Translations under genes and position numbers: made by a program
Shown here: in pieces, positions 8,966-16,124 of the stretch
Layout of the letters: each line of letters starts with the position of its first letter
Position numbering within the stretch: the first letter of the stretch is position 1
Source of the DNA: CAWJFJ01 sp963800065
Lineage (GTDB): Bacteria; Actinomycetota; Acidimicrobiia; Acidimicrobiales; UBA8190
NCBI GenBank assembly: GCA_963800065.1
Contig: CAWCZO010000003.1
Span: forward strand, 558,001 to 622,000
Reading direction: 5' to 3'
DNA: 64,000 bases
Notes under the pieces: model-generated
Seen by the model: only the letters and a program-made list of their open reading frames with translations
The model's database searches: none
Told to the model about the DNA's origin: nothing

Positions 8966-10593
8966 GCCACCTGATGCTGTTGGCGGCGCCCAGGGCGTTC
9001 CCTCTGCCCAAGATCGCCTACTTCTCCATCCTTCCCGAGCTCGTCCTGCTGGGCGGGGGCGTCGTCATGCTCGTCGTCAGCTCGTTGTGGCGGCGACCGA
9101 TGGACCACGCCACGGCCACGACCATGACCGTCCTCACGGCGCTGGCCTCCCTGTCGCTGGCCCTCGTCCAGTGGTTCCAGGTGCAGAACAACGGCCCCCA
9201 CGTGGCCATCGACGGGGCGGTGATCCAGGACGGGTTCAGTGCCTTCATCGCCGTCCTGGTGTCGTGCGCCGTCCTGGTCGCCGCGCTGGTGGGCGACGGG
9301 TGGATGCGGCGCGAGGAGGTGGTGGGCCCCGAGTTCCACGTTCTCACCCTGGCGTCGGCCTCGGGGGCGGTGATCATGGGGGAGGCCAACGACCTGATCG
9401 TGATCTTCCTGGGGCTCGAGATCATGTCGATCGCCCTCTACGTGTTGGCGGCCATGAACGCCCGACGCAACGAGTCGGGCGAGGCGGCGCTCAAGTACTT
9501 CGTGCTCGGTTCGTTCTCCTCGGCCATCTTCCTGTACGGGATCGCCCTCGTCTACGGGGCCACCGGCTCGACCAACCTGCCCCAGATCGGCGACTACCTG
9601 TCACGGAACATCCTCCTGCACAACGGGTTGTTGCTGGGCGGGATGGCCCTGCTGCTGGTGGGATTCCTGTTCAAGGTGGCGGCCGTGCCCTTCCACCTGT
9701 GGACCCCCGACGTCTACCAGGGCGCCCCCAGCCCGGTGACCGGTTTCATGGCGGCCATCGCCAAGGCCGGCGGATTCGCCGCCCTGCTCCGCGTCTTCAT
9801 CTCGTCCTTCGGGACCCTGCGGATGGACTGGCAACCGGTGGTGTGGGTGATCGCCATCGTCACGCTGGTGCTGGGGGCGTCGGTGGCCCTGGTCCAGCGC
9901 GACATCAAGCGGATGCTGGCCTACTCGTCGATCAACCACGCCGGGTTCGTCCTTCTCGGTCTGCAGGCGGCGTCGGCCCGGGGCGTCGAGGGATCGCTCT
10001 ACTACCTGTTCGTCTACACCTTCATGGTCATCGGTACCTTCGCCGTGGTCATGGTGGTGGGAGGGCGCGGCGACGGCTCGCACGACCTCGACCGGTACCG
10101 CGGGCTGGCGTCGCGTCAACCGTGGCTGGCCGGCGCCCTCACGGTGCTGCTCATGGCCCAGGCGGGGATCCCGTTCACCACCGGGTTCCTGGCCAAGCTC
10201 GAGGTCATCGAAGCGGCGGTGAAGGCCAATTCGGGTGCCCTGGCGGTGGTGGCCATGGTGACCGCCGTGGTGGCCGCCTTCTTCTACCTGCGGGTCATCC
10301 TCCTCATGTACTCGGCCTCCGCCGGTCTGGCCGCCGGGGCCGGTGACGACGCCTCCGCCGCCATCGCCGCCGGCGTCGGCCCGTGGCCCCGGGGCCCGCT
10401 GGCCACCCTGGAGGCTCCGGTGGCCGCCGCCGTGGGGAAGGAGCCGGCCGAGCCCCTCCCCGTCCCGGTGGCGCCGACGGTGGCGGTGGCCATCGCCGTC
10501 TGCGTGGCCGTGACCGTCCTGTTCGGCCTGTGGCCGGCGCCGATCGTCAACTTCGCCCACCACGCCCTGTTGTACGCCACCACTCCGGGCTGA
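8962..10593 (+). CDS. nuoN: NADH-quinone oxidoreductase subunit N
   Basis: This is the third antiporter-like pump subunit and usually the last gene of nuo operons (543 residues). Family signatures include FLGLEIMSIALYVLAA (with the pump glutamate), ALKYFVLGSFSSAIFLYG, and KVAAVPFHLWTPDVYQGAPSP. The start is GTG 8962, overlapping the nuoM stop. An Ala/Gly/Pro-rich loop of about 50 residues sits before the last transmembrane helix. It completes the set H-I-J-K-L-M-N after nuoG; nuoA to nuoF must lie upstream of the window. Confidence 0.95.
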   Translation: MSHLMLLAAPRAFPLPKIAYFSILPELVLLGGGVVMLVVSSLWRRPMDHATATTMTVLTALASLSLALVQWFQVQNNGPHVAIDGAVIQDGFSAFIAVLVSCAVLVAALVGDGWMRREEVVGPEFHVLTLASASGAVIMGEANDLIVIFLGLEIMSIALYVLAAMNARRNESGEAALKYFVLGSFSSAIFLYGIALVYGATGSTNLPQIGDYLSRNILLHNGLLLGGMALLLVGFLFKVAAVPFHLWTPDVYQGAPSPVTGFMAAIAKAGGFAALLRVFISSFGTLRMDWQPVVWVIAIVTLVLGASVALVQRDIKRMLAYSSINHAGFVLLGLQAASARGVEGSLYYLFVYTFMVIGTFAVVMVVGGRGDGSHDLDRYRGLASRQPWLAGALTVLLMAQAGIPFTTGFLAKLEVIEAAVKANSGALAVVAMVTAVVAAFFYLRVILLMYSASAGLAAGAGDDASAAIAAGVGPWPRGPLATLEAPVAAAVGKEPAEPLPVPVAPTVAVAIAVCVAVTVLFGLWPAPIVNFAHHALLYATTPG

Positions 10594-10610
10594 CCGACGG
10601 CGCCAGCGCC

Positions 10611-11261
10611 ATGGGCGGAACCCGGCAGATCGCCATGTTCCCCCTCTCGTCGGTGCTGTTCCCGGGTGCCGAGTTCCCCCTCCACGTCTTCGAGCCCCGG
10701 TACCGGGAGCTCACCGACCACTGCCTGGCCGGTGACGGCCGGTTCGGGGTCGTGCTCATCGCCCGGGGATCGGAGGTCGGTGGCGGCGACCAACGCTTCG
10801 CGGTGGGCACGGTGGCCCGGATCACCGCCGCCTCGCGCTTCGACGACGGCCGGTGGGCGTTGCTGGTGGTGGGGACGCAGCGGATCGCCGTGGCCCGGTG
10901 GTTGGCCGACGCCCCCTATCCGCGGGCCGTGGTGGACGATCTCCCCGACGACGCCGACCCCGGGGAGGAGTCCCGGTTCGAGCGGGCCGTCACCGCCGTG
11001 CGGCGTGTCCGGACCCTGTTGTCGGAGCTGGGCGCGCCGGCGCCGGTGATGGCCGATCTGGGGACGGCCGCCGGCGACGGTACCGACGGGTCGCGGCTGT
11101 GGCGGTTGTGCTCGCTGGCGCCGCTGACGGCGTTCGACGGCCAACGCCTTCTCGAGGCCGGCGACGCAGCCGAGCGGCTGACCCTGTTGACCGACCTGTG
11201 CGAGGAACGGGCCGCCGACCTGTCACGGTTGCTCGGTGGTGGCGCGCCCGACCGGAGCTAG
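10611..11261 (+). CDS. Lon N-terminal substrate-binding domain protein
   Basis: This 216-residue protein consists of the LON substrate-binding domain alone, without the AAA+ or protease domains of Lon. The characteristic opening FPLSSVLFPGAEFPLHVFEPRY and the following region (residues about 8-190) match stand-alone LON-domain proteins common in actinobacteria. Their exact role is not established; substrate or peptide binding is the usual guess. It begins 17 bases after nuoN and is probably co-transcribed. ATG 10611 gives the standard N-terminus. Its TAG stop is shared in a palindromic CTAG with the convergent gene. Confidence 0.85.
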   Translation: MGGTRQIAMFPLSSVLFPGAEFPLHVFEPRYRELTDHCLAGDGRFGVVLIARGSEVGGGDQRFAVGTVARITAASRFDDGRWALLVVGTQRIAVARWLADAPYPRAVVDDLPDDADPGEESRFERAVTAVRRVRTLLSELGAPAPVMADLGTAAGDGTDGSRLWRLCSLAPLTAFDGQRLLEAGDAAERLTLLTDLCEERAADLSRLLGGGAPDRS

Positions 11262-11644
11262 GAATCCCCCGAGAGCATGGTCGTGATCTGGGCCATGTCG
11301 AAGTAGTCACGCCAGGCGCTGATCTTGCCGTCGCGGATCTCGAAGGTGCCCATGACGGGCAGGGGGGCCACCTTCTGGCCCATGGTGAAGGTGTCGATCC
11401 GTTCGGTGAGGACCACGTCGCCGCTGACGGCCAGGTGGAGCGTCTCGATCACCATGCTCTCGCACATGCCGAAGAAGCCGTCGATGAAGGCGATGGCGGC
11501 GTCGATGCCGACAGCGGGATCCATGGGGATGTTGTGATAGACGACGTCGTCGGTGAGCAAGGGGCGGAAGGCCTCGGCGTCGTGCTTCTCGAAGGTGTCG
11601 CACAGCTGGCGGACGATTCGTTCGGCCTCTTCGGCAGTTCCCAC
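11258..11644 (-). CDS. limonene-1,2-epoxide hydrolase-like protein (SnoaL fold)
   Basis: This is a 128-residue cone-shaped alpha+beta-barrel protein of the LEH/SnoaL-like group. The LEH catalytic set appears intact: Tyr36 and Asn38 in YHNIP, the Arg82/Asp84 pair in ERIDTF, and an Asp from WRDYFD (113 or 116). In LEH these residues activate water and protonate an epoxide, so epoxide hydrolysis is likely; the substrate is unknown. The GTG start has a perfect AGGAGG at 11651-11656, six bases upstream. The gene is divergent from an alpha/beta hydrolase and shares its promoter region. SnoaL-like isomerases with the same fold are the main alternative, but the R-x-D pair favours a hydrolase. Confidence 0.8.
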   Translation of the reverse strand: MGTAEEAERIVRQLCDTFEKHDAEAFRPLLTDDVVYHNIPMDPAVGIDAAIAFIDGFFGMCESMVIETLHLAVSGDVVLTERIDTFTMGQKVAPLPVMGTFEIRDGKISAWRDYFDMAQITTMLSGDS

Positions 11645-11650
11645 GGTGCA

Positions 11651-11656
11651 CCTCCT
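11651..11656 (-). promoter_or_regulatory. consensus ribosome binding site of the epoxide hydrolase-like gene
   Basis: On the minus strand this reads AGGAGG, with six bases to the GTG at 11644. It is among the best Shine-Dalgarno sequences in the window and fixes the start. The divergent neighbour, by contrast, seems to lack a leader. Confidence 0.75.
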
Positions 11657-11679
11657 GGGTGGGTCGGACCCGTCCGGCG

Positions 11680-11686
11680 TACGCTA
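11680..11686. promoter_or_regulatory. symmetric -10 element serving both directions
   Basis: The seven bases TACGCTA contain a TAnnnT hexamer on both strands: TACGCT (11680-11685) reading right and TAGCGT (11686-11681) reading left. Rightward it lies five bases before the ATG at 11691, which suggests a leaderless mRNA. Leftward it would give a leader of about 29 bases that includes the AGGAGG site. Promoter activity is inferred from sequence only; no clear -35 is visible on either side. Confidence 0.5.
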
Positions 11687-11690
11687 GCCA

Positions 11691-12629
11691 ATGGTGGAAC
11701 GCATCGAGTACGACGAGTTCGGGATGTTCCACGAGAACGCCGCCGAGCACGGGCTGGACTACGACGGTCCCCCGACGGTCCGGCGGGTCGCGGTGGAGGT
11801 GGCCCCGGGCCGGACGATGAGCGCCCTGGTGTGGAAGGAGGGCGAACCGGAGTTGGTGCTCCTGCACGGGGGGGCCCAGAACGCCCACACCTGGGACACG
11901 GTGGCCCTGGCCCTCGATCGTCCGCTGGTGGCCATCGACCTGCCCGGCCACGGGCACTCCGACGGACCCGGGGAGCGACCCGAAGGGGAGCTGAACGCCC
12001 AGGGAAACGCCGTCGACGTCGCCGTGGTGGTGCGTCAGCTGGCCCCGGGGGCCGACGCCGTGGTGGGGATGTCGCTCGGCGGTCTGACGGCCATCGCCCT
12101 GACGGCGGTGGCGCCGGAGCTGGTGAGGAAGCTCATCCTGGTCGACGTGGTGCCGGGGATCAAAGGAGAACGGGCCCGGCACATCACCGACTTCGTGAAC
12201 GGGCCGCCGAGCTTCTCCAGCCTCGACGAACTGTTGGAGCTGACGGCCCGGTTCAACCCCACCCGCTCCCTGTCGTCGCTGCGCCGGGGGATCCTGCACA
12301 ACGCCGTCCAGCGCCAGGACGGGACATGGGTGTGGCGGTGGGCCCGCCACCGACCGGCACCGGCGGCGGCCGCCGCCGGTCAGGGCGGCGGATCGGACGC
12401 CATGTACGGGACCTTGTGGGAATCGGTGTCCGCGATCACCGTTCCGCTCCTGCTGGCCCGGGGGATGCGCTCCGACTCCGTGCTGGGCGACGAGGACGAG
12501 GAGGAGTTGCGGCGTCGCCTGCCCGCGGCCCGGGTCGTCCACGTGGAGGGGGCCGGACACAGCCTGCAGGGGGACACCCCGCTCGAACTGGCGGCGATCA
12601 TCGAGAACTTCGTCTTCGCCGGATCGTAG
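11691..12629 (+). CDS. alpha/beta hydrolase
   Basis: This is a 312-residue alpha/beta-hydrolase-fold enzyme. The oxyanion loop is LLHGGAQNAHTW, the nucleophile elbow is GMSLGG (Ser near residue 126), and the catalytic His is in GAGHS near the C-terminus. The cap region contains an Ala/Gly-rich stretch after WRWARH. The substrate cannot be told from the sequence. An epoxide hydrolase-like protein lies divergently next to it and a second alpha/beta hydrolase lies convergently behind it, which suggests ester or epoxide catabolism. The ATG is five bases after a -10-like TACGCT, so the mRNA is probably leaderless. Confidence 0.85.
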   Translation: MVERIEYDEFGMFHENAAEHGLDYDGPPTVRRVAVEVAPGRTMSALVWKEGEPELVLLHGGAQNAHTWDTVALALDRPLVAIDLPGHGHSDGPGERPEGELNAQGNAVDVAVVVRQLAPGADAVVGMSLGGLTAIALTAVAPELVRKLILVDVVPGIKGERARHITDFVNGPPSFSSLDELLELTARFNPTRSLSSLRRGILHNAVQRQDGTWVWRWARHRPAPAAAAAGQGGGSDAMYGTLWESVSAITVPLLLARGMRSDSVLGDEDEEELRRRLPAARVVHVEGAGHSLQGDTPLELAAIIENFVFAGS

Positions 12630-12645
12630 GCGGGACAACCGACCG

Positions 12646-13494
12646 TCAAGCGGAAGAGTCGGGCGCCATCGTCTCCAGGAATCCCGACAGCGCCGCCCAC
12701 CACTGCTCCGGATTCTCGAACTGCGGGCTGTGGCCCGCCTCGGCGATGACGGCCAGGACAGCCGTGGGCACGGCCGCCGTCATGCGCTGGGACGGACCGA
12801 TGAAGGGGCGATCCTGTTCCCCCACCATGACAAGCGTCGGGAGGGAGGCGGGCAGAGCGCGCAGGTCGTCGAGGCGATCGGCGCCCTCGAGGATCTGCGT
12901 CGCCAGAGCGGCGTAGAGGTGAGGGGAGCTGGCGCGGAGCTTATGGTCACCGAACTCGGCGTAGCCCGGCCGCCGGGCCAGCAGGCGCCGATGGGCCGGG
13001 GTCTCGAGCGGCGACGGGATCGTGGCCATGATCTCGGCCAACGCGCCCGTTCCCTGCTCGCGGACGATGGCCACGGCGGCGGCCACCATCTCCGGGTCCA
13101 ATCCCTCGACGGGACCGTGAGCGGTGTCCATGAGAACGAGGCCCGTGAGCCGGGCCGGGGACGTCGTCGCCACGACCTGTGCCACCATGCCGCCCATGGA
13201 GTGTCCGAGCAGAGTGAACCGCTCCCACCCCAGGGTGTCGGCCAGGGCCAGGGCGTCGTCGGCCAGGATGGAGAAGGAATAGGCCTCTTCGAGCTCCGGC
13301 TTGGCACTGCGCCCGTGGCCGCGCTGGTCGGGCGCCACGGCGTGCCATCCGCGCGCCGCCAGGGGGTCGAGCCAGTCGGTGAAGTCCTCCTTGGCCCCGG
13401 TGAATCCATGGAGCAGCAGTAGTGGTCGTCCGCCGTTGCCCGATTCGGCCACCATCAGGTCGAGGCCCTTCACCGCCAGGGTGCGCTCGTCCAT
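12646..13494 (-). CDS. alpha/beta hydrolase
   Basis: This 282-residue alpha/beta hydrolase has the oxyanion motif LLLLHGFTGAKEDF, the DQRGHG turn, the nucleophile elbow GHSMGG and the catalytic His in EAGHSPQFENP. It resembles the large group of haloalkane/epoxide/ester hydrolases that includes menaquinone MenH-like proteins; the substrate is not assignable. ATG 13494 (MDERT) was chosen because the frame upstream overlaps the SDR gene and has no domain content. The start lies 14 bases after the stop of the SDR gene, so the two are probably one transcript. Confidence 0.85.
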   Translation of the reverse strand: MDERTLAVKGLDLMVAESGNGGRPLLLLHGFTGAKEDFTDWLDPLAARGWHAVAPDQRGHGRSAKPELEEAYSFSILADDALALADTLGWERFTLLGHSMGGMVAQVVATTSPARLTGLVLMDTAHGPVEGLDPEMVAAAVAIVREQGTGALAEIMATIPSPLETPAHRRLLARRPGYAEFGDHKLRASSPHLYAALATQILEGADRLDDLRALPASLPTLVMVGEQDRPFIGPSQRMTAAVPTAVLAVIAEAGHSPQFENPEQWWAALSGFLETMAPDSSA

Positions 13495-13508
13495 GGCGGT
13501 CGATCCTG

Positions 13509-14273
13509 TCACAGGAGCGTGAGGCCGCCGTCCACCGCCAGGACCTGGCCGGTGATGTAGCCGGCGGCGGCGGAGAGCAAGAAGACGACCGGCGCCGCTA
13601 CCTCCCACGCCGTTCCCTGGCGCCCCAGAGGGACGGGGGTCCGGGCCCGACCGGGCCGACCGGCGGTGGCGGCGCGTCCCAGGGGGGTGTCGATGAGCCC
13701 CGGCGCCACCACATTGGCCCGGATCCGGCGGGGGGCCAATTCCAGGGCGACGTGGCGGCACAGGCCGATGAGGCCGGCCTTCGAGGCGTCGTAGGCCGGC
13801 AGCCGGCTGCCGGGGGTGAGGCCGGCCACGGAGCCGATGAAGACGACCGACGACCCGTCGGTCAGCCGGTCGGTCGCCATCTTGACCAAGAGGAAATGGG
13901 CCCGCAGGTTGACGGCGAAGGTCCGGTCCCAGTCCGTGGCCGTGGTCCCGGTCAGTCCCGACCCCAACCCGATGCCCACGTTGAGAACGAGGCCGTCGAG
14001 AAAGTCGCCGGCCGCCTCGACGAGGGCGCCGCAGGCGTCCTCGTGGGCCACGTCGCCGACGACGACGGTGGCGGCACCTCCCTCGGCCTCGATGAAGCGG
14101 ACGGTCTCAGCGGCCGCCTCTTCGTCGCGGTCGGCGCAGACCACGGTGGCGCCGCAACGGGCGGCGGCGATGGCGATGGCCCGTCCGTTTCCCACCGGTG
14201 CGTCGTCGCCACCGGGGCGGGTGCCGGCGCCGACCACCAGCACGCGCCGGCCGTTCAGTTGATCGTCGGTCAT
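13509..14273 (-). CDS. SDR-family oxidoreductase with an enlarged cofactor loop
   Basis: This is a 254-residue short-chain dehydrogenase/reductase. The active-site Ser is in FIGSVAGL and the catalytic YxxxK is YDASK; NVGIG replaces the common NNAG. The C-terminus ends GYITGQVLAVDGGLTLL, typical of classical SDRs. The N-terminal dinucleotide motif is unusual: GAGT and GNGRA are separated by about eight extra residues (positions 15-31), where classical members have TGxxxGxG. The acidic residue after the second strand (ADRDEE) hints at NAD(H) preference. It lies upstream of and probably with the alpha/beta hydrolase. The GGGGGAA sequence before the ATG is a plausible ribosome site. Confidence 0.85.
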   Translation of the reverse strand: MTDDQLNGRRVLVVGAGTRPGGDDAPVGNGRAIAIAAARCGATVVCADRDEEAAAETVRFIEAEGGAATVVVGDVAHEDACGALVEAAGDFLDGLVLNVGIGLGSGLTGTTATDWDRTFAVNLRAHFLLVKMATDRLTDGSSVVFIGSVAGLTPGSRLPAYDASKAGLIGLCRHVALELAPRRIRANVVAPGLIDTPLGRAATAGRPGRARTPVPLGRQGTAWEVAAPVVFLLSAAAGYITGQVLAVDGGLTLL

Positions 14274-14389
14274 GGCATTCCCCCGCGGCCGGTGTCCCCC
14301 CGGCGCCCGGTGCCTCCGGGTCAGGGGGACAGTGGCCCGGAGGGACCGTAGTCGGCAGGGGCGCGCCCAGGCCGAGAGGACGGCGGCGG

Positions 14390-15133
14390 TCAGCCCTGGG
14401 AGACGACCGCCAGGGTGACCGCCTGGATCACGAGGTATTTGAGGGCCCCCCGTCCGAACGTGGCCCTGACGGAGATGTGGTAGGTGCCGGCCTTCCGGGG
14501 CGTGCCCCACAGGATCGCCGTTCCGTCGCCGTTGTCAGCGAATATGAAGTGCTTCGGTCGATCCCCCCTGGCGGTGAGCGACGGCACGGGCGCACCCGTC
14601 GTGGTGACGGTGAACGAGAATGGCCTTCCGGTCGTCAACTCGACGAGGTTCGGACTGGTGATGGCCCGGGGGACGAGGGGGTCGGCCGTCGCCATCGCAC
14701 ACCCGGCGTCCGGATACGGAGCGACGTGGCGCCGGGGGGCGTCCGGATAAGGGGCCACCCGGCGCCGGGAGCTGTCCGGGTACGGGGAGGCCGGGCGCCG
14801 AGCGGGTCCGGTGCACCGTCTCTCGCCGCTCGCCGAGGTGCCCGTCGGACCCGGCGACGGCGGCGGCTCGGAGACCGGAACAGGCTCGGACACCGGAACA
14901 GGCTCGGACACCGGAGCCGGTGTCCGAGCCGCACCTACGTCGTCGCCTGACGGACCCGTGAACGGATCGACGCGCGCCAGAGTGACGAGCATCGTCGTGG
15001 TGGAGGCGGCGACGGTGAGGAAATTGTCGGCGCGCCGGCGGAGCTCCTCCAAGCTGGCGAGCAGTCTCTCGCTGGCCTCTTGCGCCTCGTCATAGCGGGC
15101 CAAGGCACTCTCATGAAGAGGCACCCGAGCCAT
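14390..15133 (-). CDS. repeat-rich protein with a C-terminal Ig-like domain, function unknown
   Basis: No assigned family for the whole 247-residue protein. Residues 1-35 look alpha-helical, possibly coiled coil (ASERLLASLEELRRRADN). A short hydrophobic patch follows (LTVAASTTTMLVTLA). Then comes a disordered middle with two repeat types: PVSEPV repeated about three times, and APYPD plus a basic linker repeated three times. Residues about 155-247 resemble a bacterial Ig-like (He_PIG type) domain, shown by PFSFTVTTTGAP, ADNGDGTAILWGTP and AGTYHISVRAT. No signal peptide is evident, although this domain is normally extracellular. The codon and base pattern of the middle is strongly repetitive. 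The gene is flanked by a methyltransferase and an SDR and appears to be its own unit. Confidence 0.6.
   Translation of the reverse strand: MARVPLHESALARYDEAQEASERLLASLEELRRRADNFLTVAASTTTMLVTLARVDPFTGPSGDDVGAARTPAPVSEPVPVSEPVPVSEPPPSPGPTGTSASGERRCTGPARRPASPYPDSSRRRVAPYPDAPRRHVAPYPDAGCAMATADPLVPRAITSPNLVELTTGRPFSFTVTTTGAPVPSLTARGDRPKHFIFADNGDGTAILWGTPRKAGTYHISVRATFGRGALKYLVIQAVTLAVVSQG
14703..14800 (-). repeat. coding tandem repeat (APYPD-basic linker units)
   Basis: Three imperfect copies of a roughly 33-bp unit encode A/S-PYPD followed by a short Arg/Ser/Pro linker. The copies have diverged at silent and non-silent positions, so the array is not very recent. Confidence 0.7.
14871..14930. repeat. 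18-bp direct repeats ending in a long inverted repeat
   Basis: Copies of an 18-bp unit (ACACCGGAACAGGCTCGG) run from 14871. The last unit forms a perfect inverted repeat: a 14-base arm at 14901-14914, a two-base centre AG, and the complementary arm at 14917-14930. All of it lies inside the repeat-protein gene and encodes the PVSEPV repeats. Confidence 0.8.
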
Positions 15134-15283
15134 CTATCGACGTTCAACGAGGCCGACCGCCATAGTGTCCATGTCGGCATCGTCACCGGACATCTTGAAC
15201 CGGACGCCCCGTGGCGGCGGCGTGACCGACGCGCCGGGAAGACCACCGTCCGAGCGTTCACGCTCCGTGGTGGTGGGGGAGTG

Positions 15284-16042
15284 TCAGGGTCGTCGGAGGA
15301 CGATCATCTCGGCCGTGGCCCGACGGATGTCCTCGGTATCCGGTCGCGCCAGCAATGCTTCGACGGCCGGTCGGGTGACCTCTTCGATGGCCGCCTCGTC
15401 CAGTTCTCGCATGGCCGGCCAGGTGCGATAGGCGATGGCCGTCAGCTCCTCGCTGGGTGATGAACGCCACCGGCGCTCGAGCTGATGAACGTGACCGGTG
15501 AAGCCCACCGCCCCCGCCCAGGCGAGGACCTCGTCGACCGACACACCGCGTGGACGCGACGCGCCGCGACGGGCATCGACGCGCCTCGCCATCTCGGCGA
15601 TGATCCTTCCGACCTCGTCGTCGTGTGACGGGCGCTGATTGGCGCACACCACGTAGCGGCCCCCCGGTCGGATCACCCGGGCCGCCTCGTGGAAGAGCAG
15701 GACCGGGTCGGCGACCGAGTGGACCACCCAGACGGAGACGGCATGGGCCACGCTGGCCGTGGCGATGGACATCTGCATGGCGTCGGAGAGAATCACCACG
15801 GGCCCCAGACGCCGGCGGGCGCGGGCCAGCATCGGCGCCGACAGGTCGAGGCCGAGAACCGTCCGTCCGCGCCGCCGCAGTCCCAAGGCGACGACGCCCG
15901 TGCCCACCCCGATCTCGAGGATCGGGCCGTCGCCCGGTGGCAGCTGCGCGTCGACGTCGGCGGCGTACTCGTCCCCGCGCTGCTCGCCACCACGGGTCTC
16001 GTCGTAGTGCTCGGCCAGCTGGTCGAACTCGGTCACCACCAC
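15284..16042 (-). CDS. class I SAM-dependent methyltransferase
   Basis: This is a methyltransferase of the UbiE/SmtA-like superfamily. Motif I is LEIGVGTG, the acidic end of strand 2 is LGLDLSAPML, and the HEAARVIRPGGRYVVCAN region is the usual post-motif. The substrate is unknown. The frame is open up to ATG 16126, but that start would overlap the start codon of the divergent FrnE gene by two bases. GTG 16042 begins at VVVTEFDQLAEHYDETR, where family members normally begin, and leaves room for a promoter at the AT-rich GAATAATC (16091-16098). I therefore prefer 16042 (252 residues). The C-terminus ends with a helical segment rather than another domain. Confidence 0.8.
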   Translation of the reverse strand: MVVTEFDQLAEHYDETRGGEQRGDEYAADVDAQLPPGDGPILEIGVGTGVVALGLRRRGRTVLGLDLSAPMLARARRRLGPVVILSDAMQMSIATASVAHAVSVWVVHSVADPVLLFHEAARVIRPGGRYVVCANQRPSHDDEVGRIIAEMARRVDARRGASRPRGVSVDEVLAWAGAVGFTGHVHQLERRWRSSPSEELTAIAYRTWPAMRELDEAAIEEVTRPAVEALLARPDTEDIRRATAEMIVLRRP

Positions 16043-16090
16043 ATGGTGGCTCCCACCGACGGCGTGGTGCGGCACGGGGGAGCGCAGACG

Positions 16091-16098
16091 GAATAATC
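16091..16098. promoter_or_regulatory. AT-rich element between divergent genes
   Basis: GAATAATC is the only A/T-rich patch between the methyltransferase and the FrnE-like gene. Rightward, AATAAT (16092-16097) could be a -10 with a leader of about 21 bases. Leftward, GATTAT (starting just right of it) could be a -10 for the methyltransferase GTG at 16042. This is sequence-based inference only. Confidence 0.35.
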
Positions 16099-16124
16099 CG
16101 GTGAACAGACGGGTTGGGCCGGTC

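Noticed and set aside
11258..11261. Overlap of the Lon-domain and epoxide hydrolase stops in CTAG as a regulatory feature
   Set aside because: CTAG simply supplies TAG on both strands; it is a neat coincidence of compact convergent genes and needs no special explanation.
14274..14389. Search for a small RNA or tRNA in the gap between the SDR and repeat-protein genes and in the other short gaps
   Set aside because: No cloverleaf, T-loop sequence or strong stem followed by a T run could be found by eye; all gaps are short and GC-rich.
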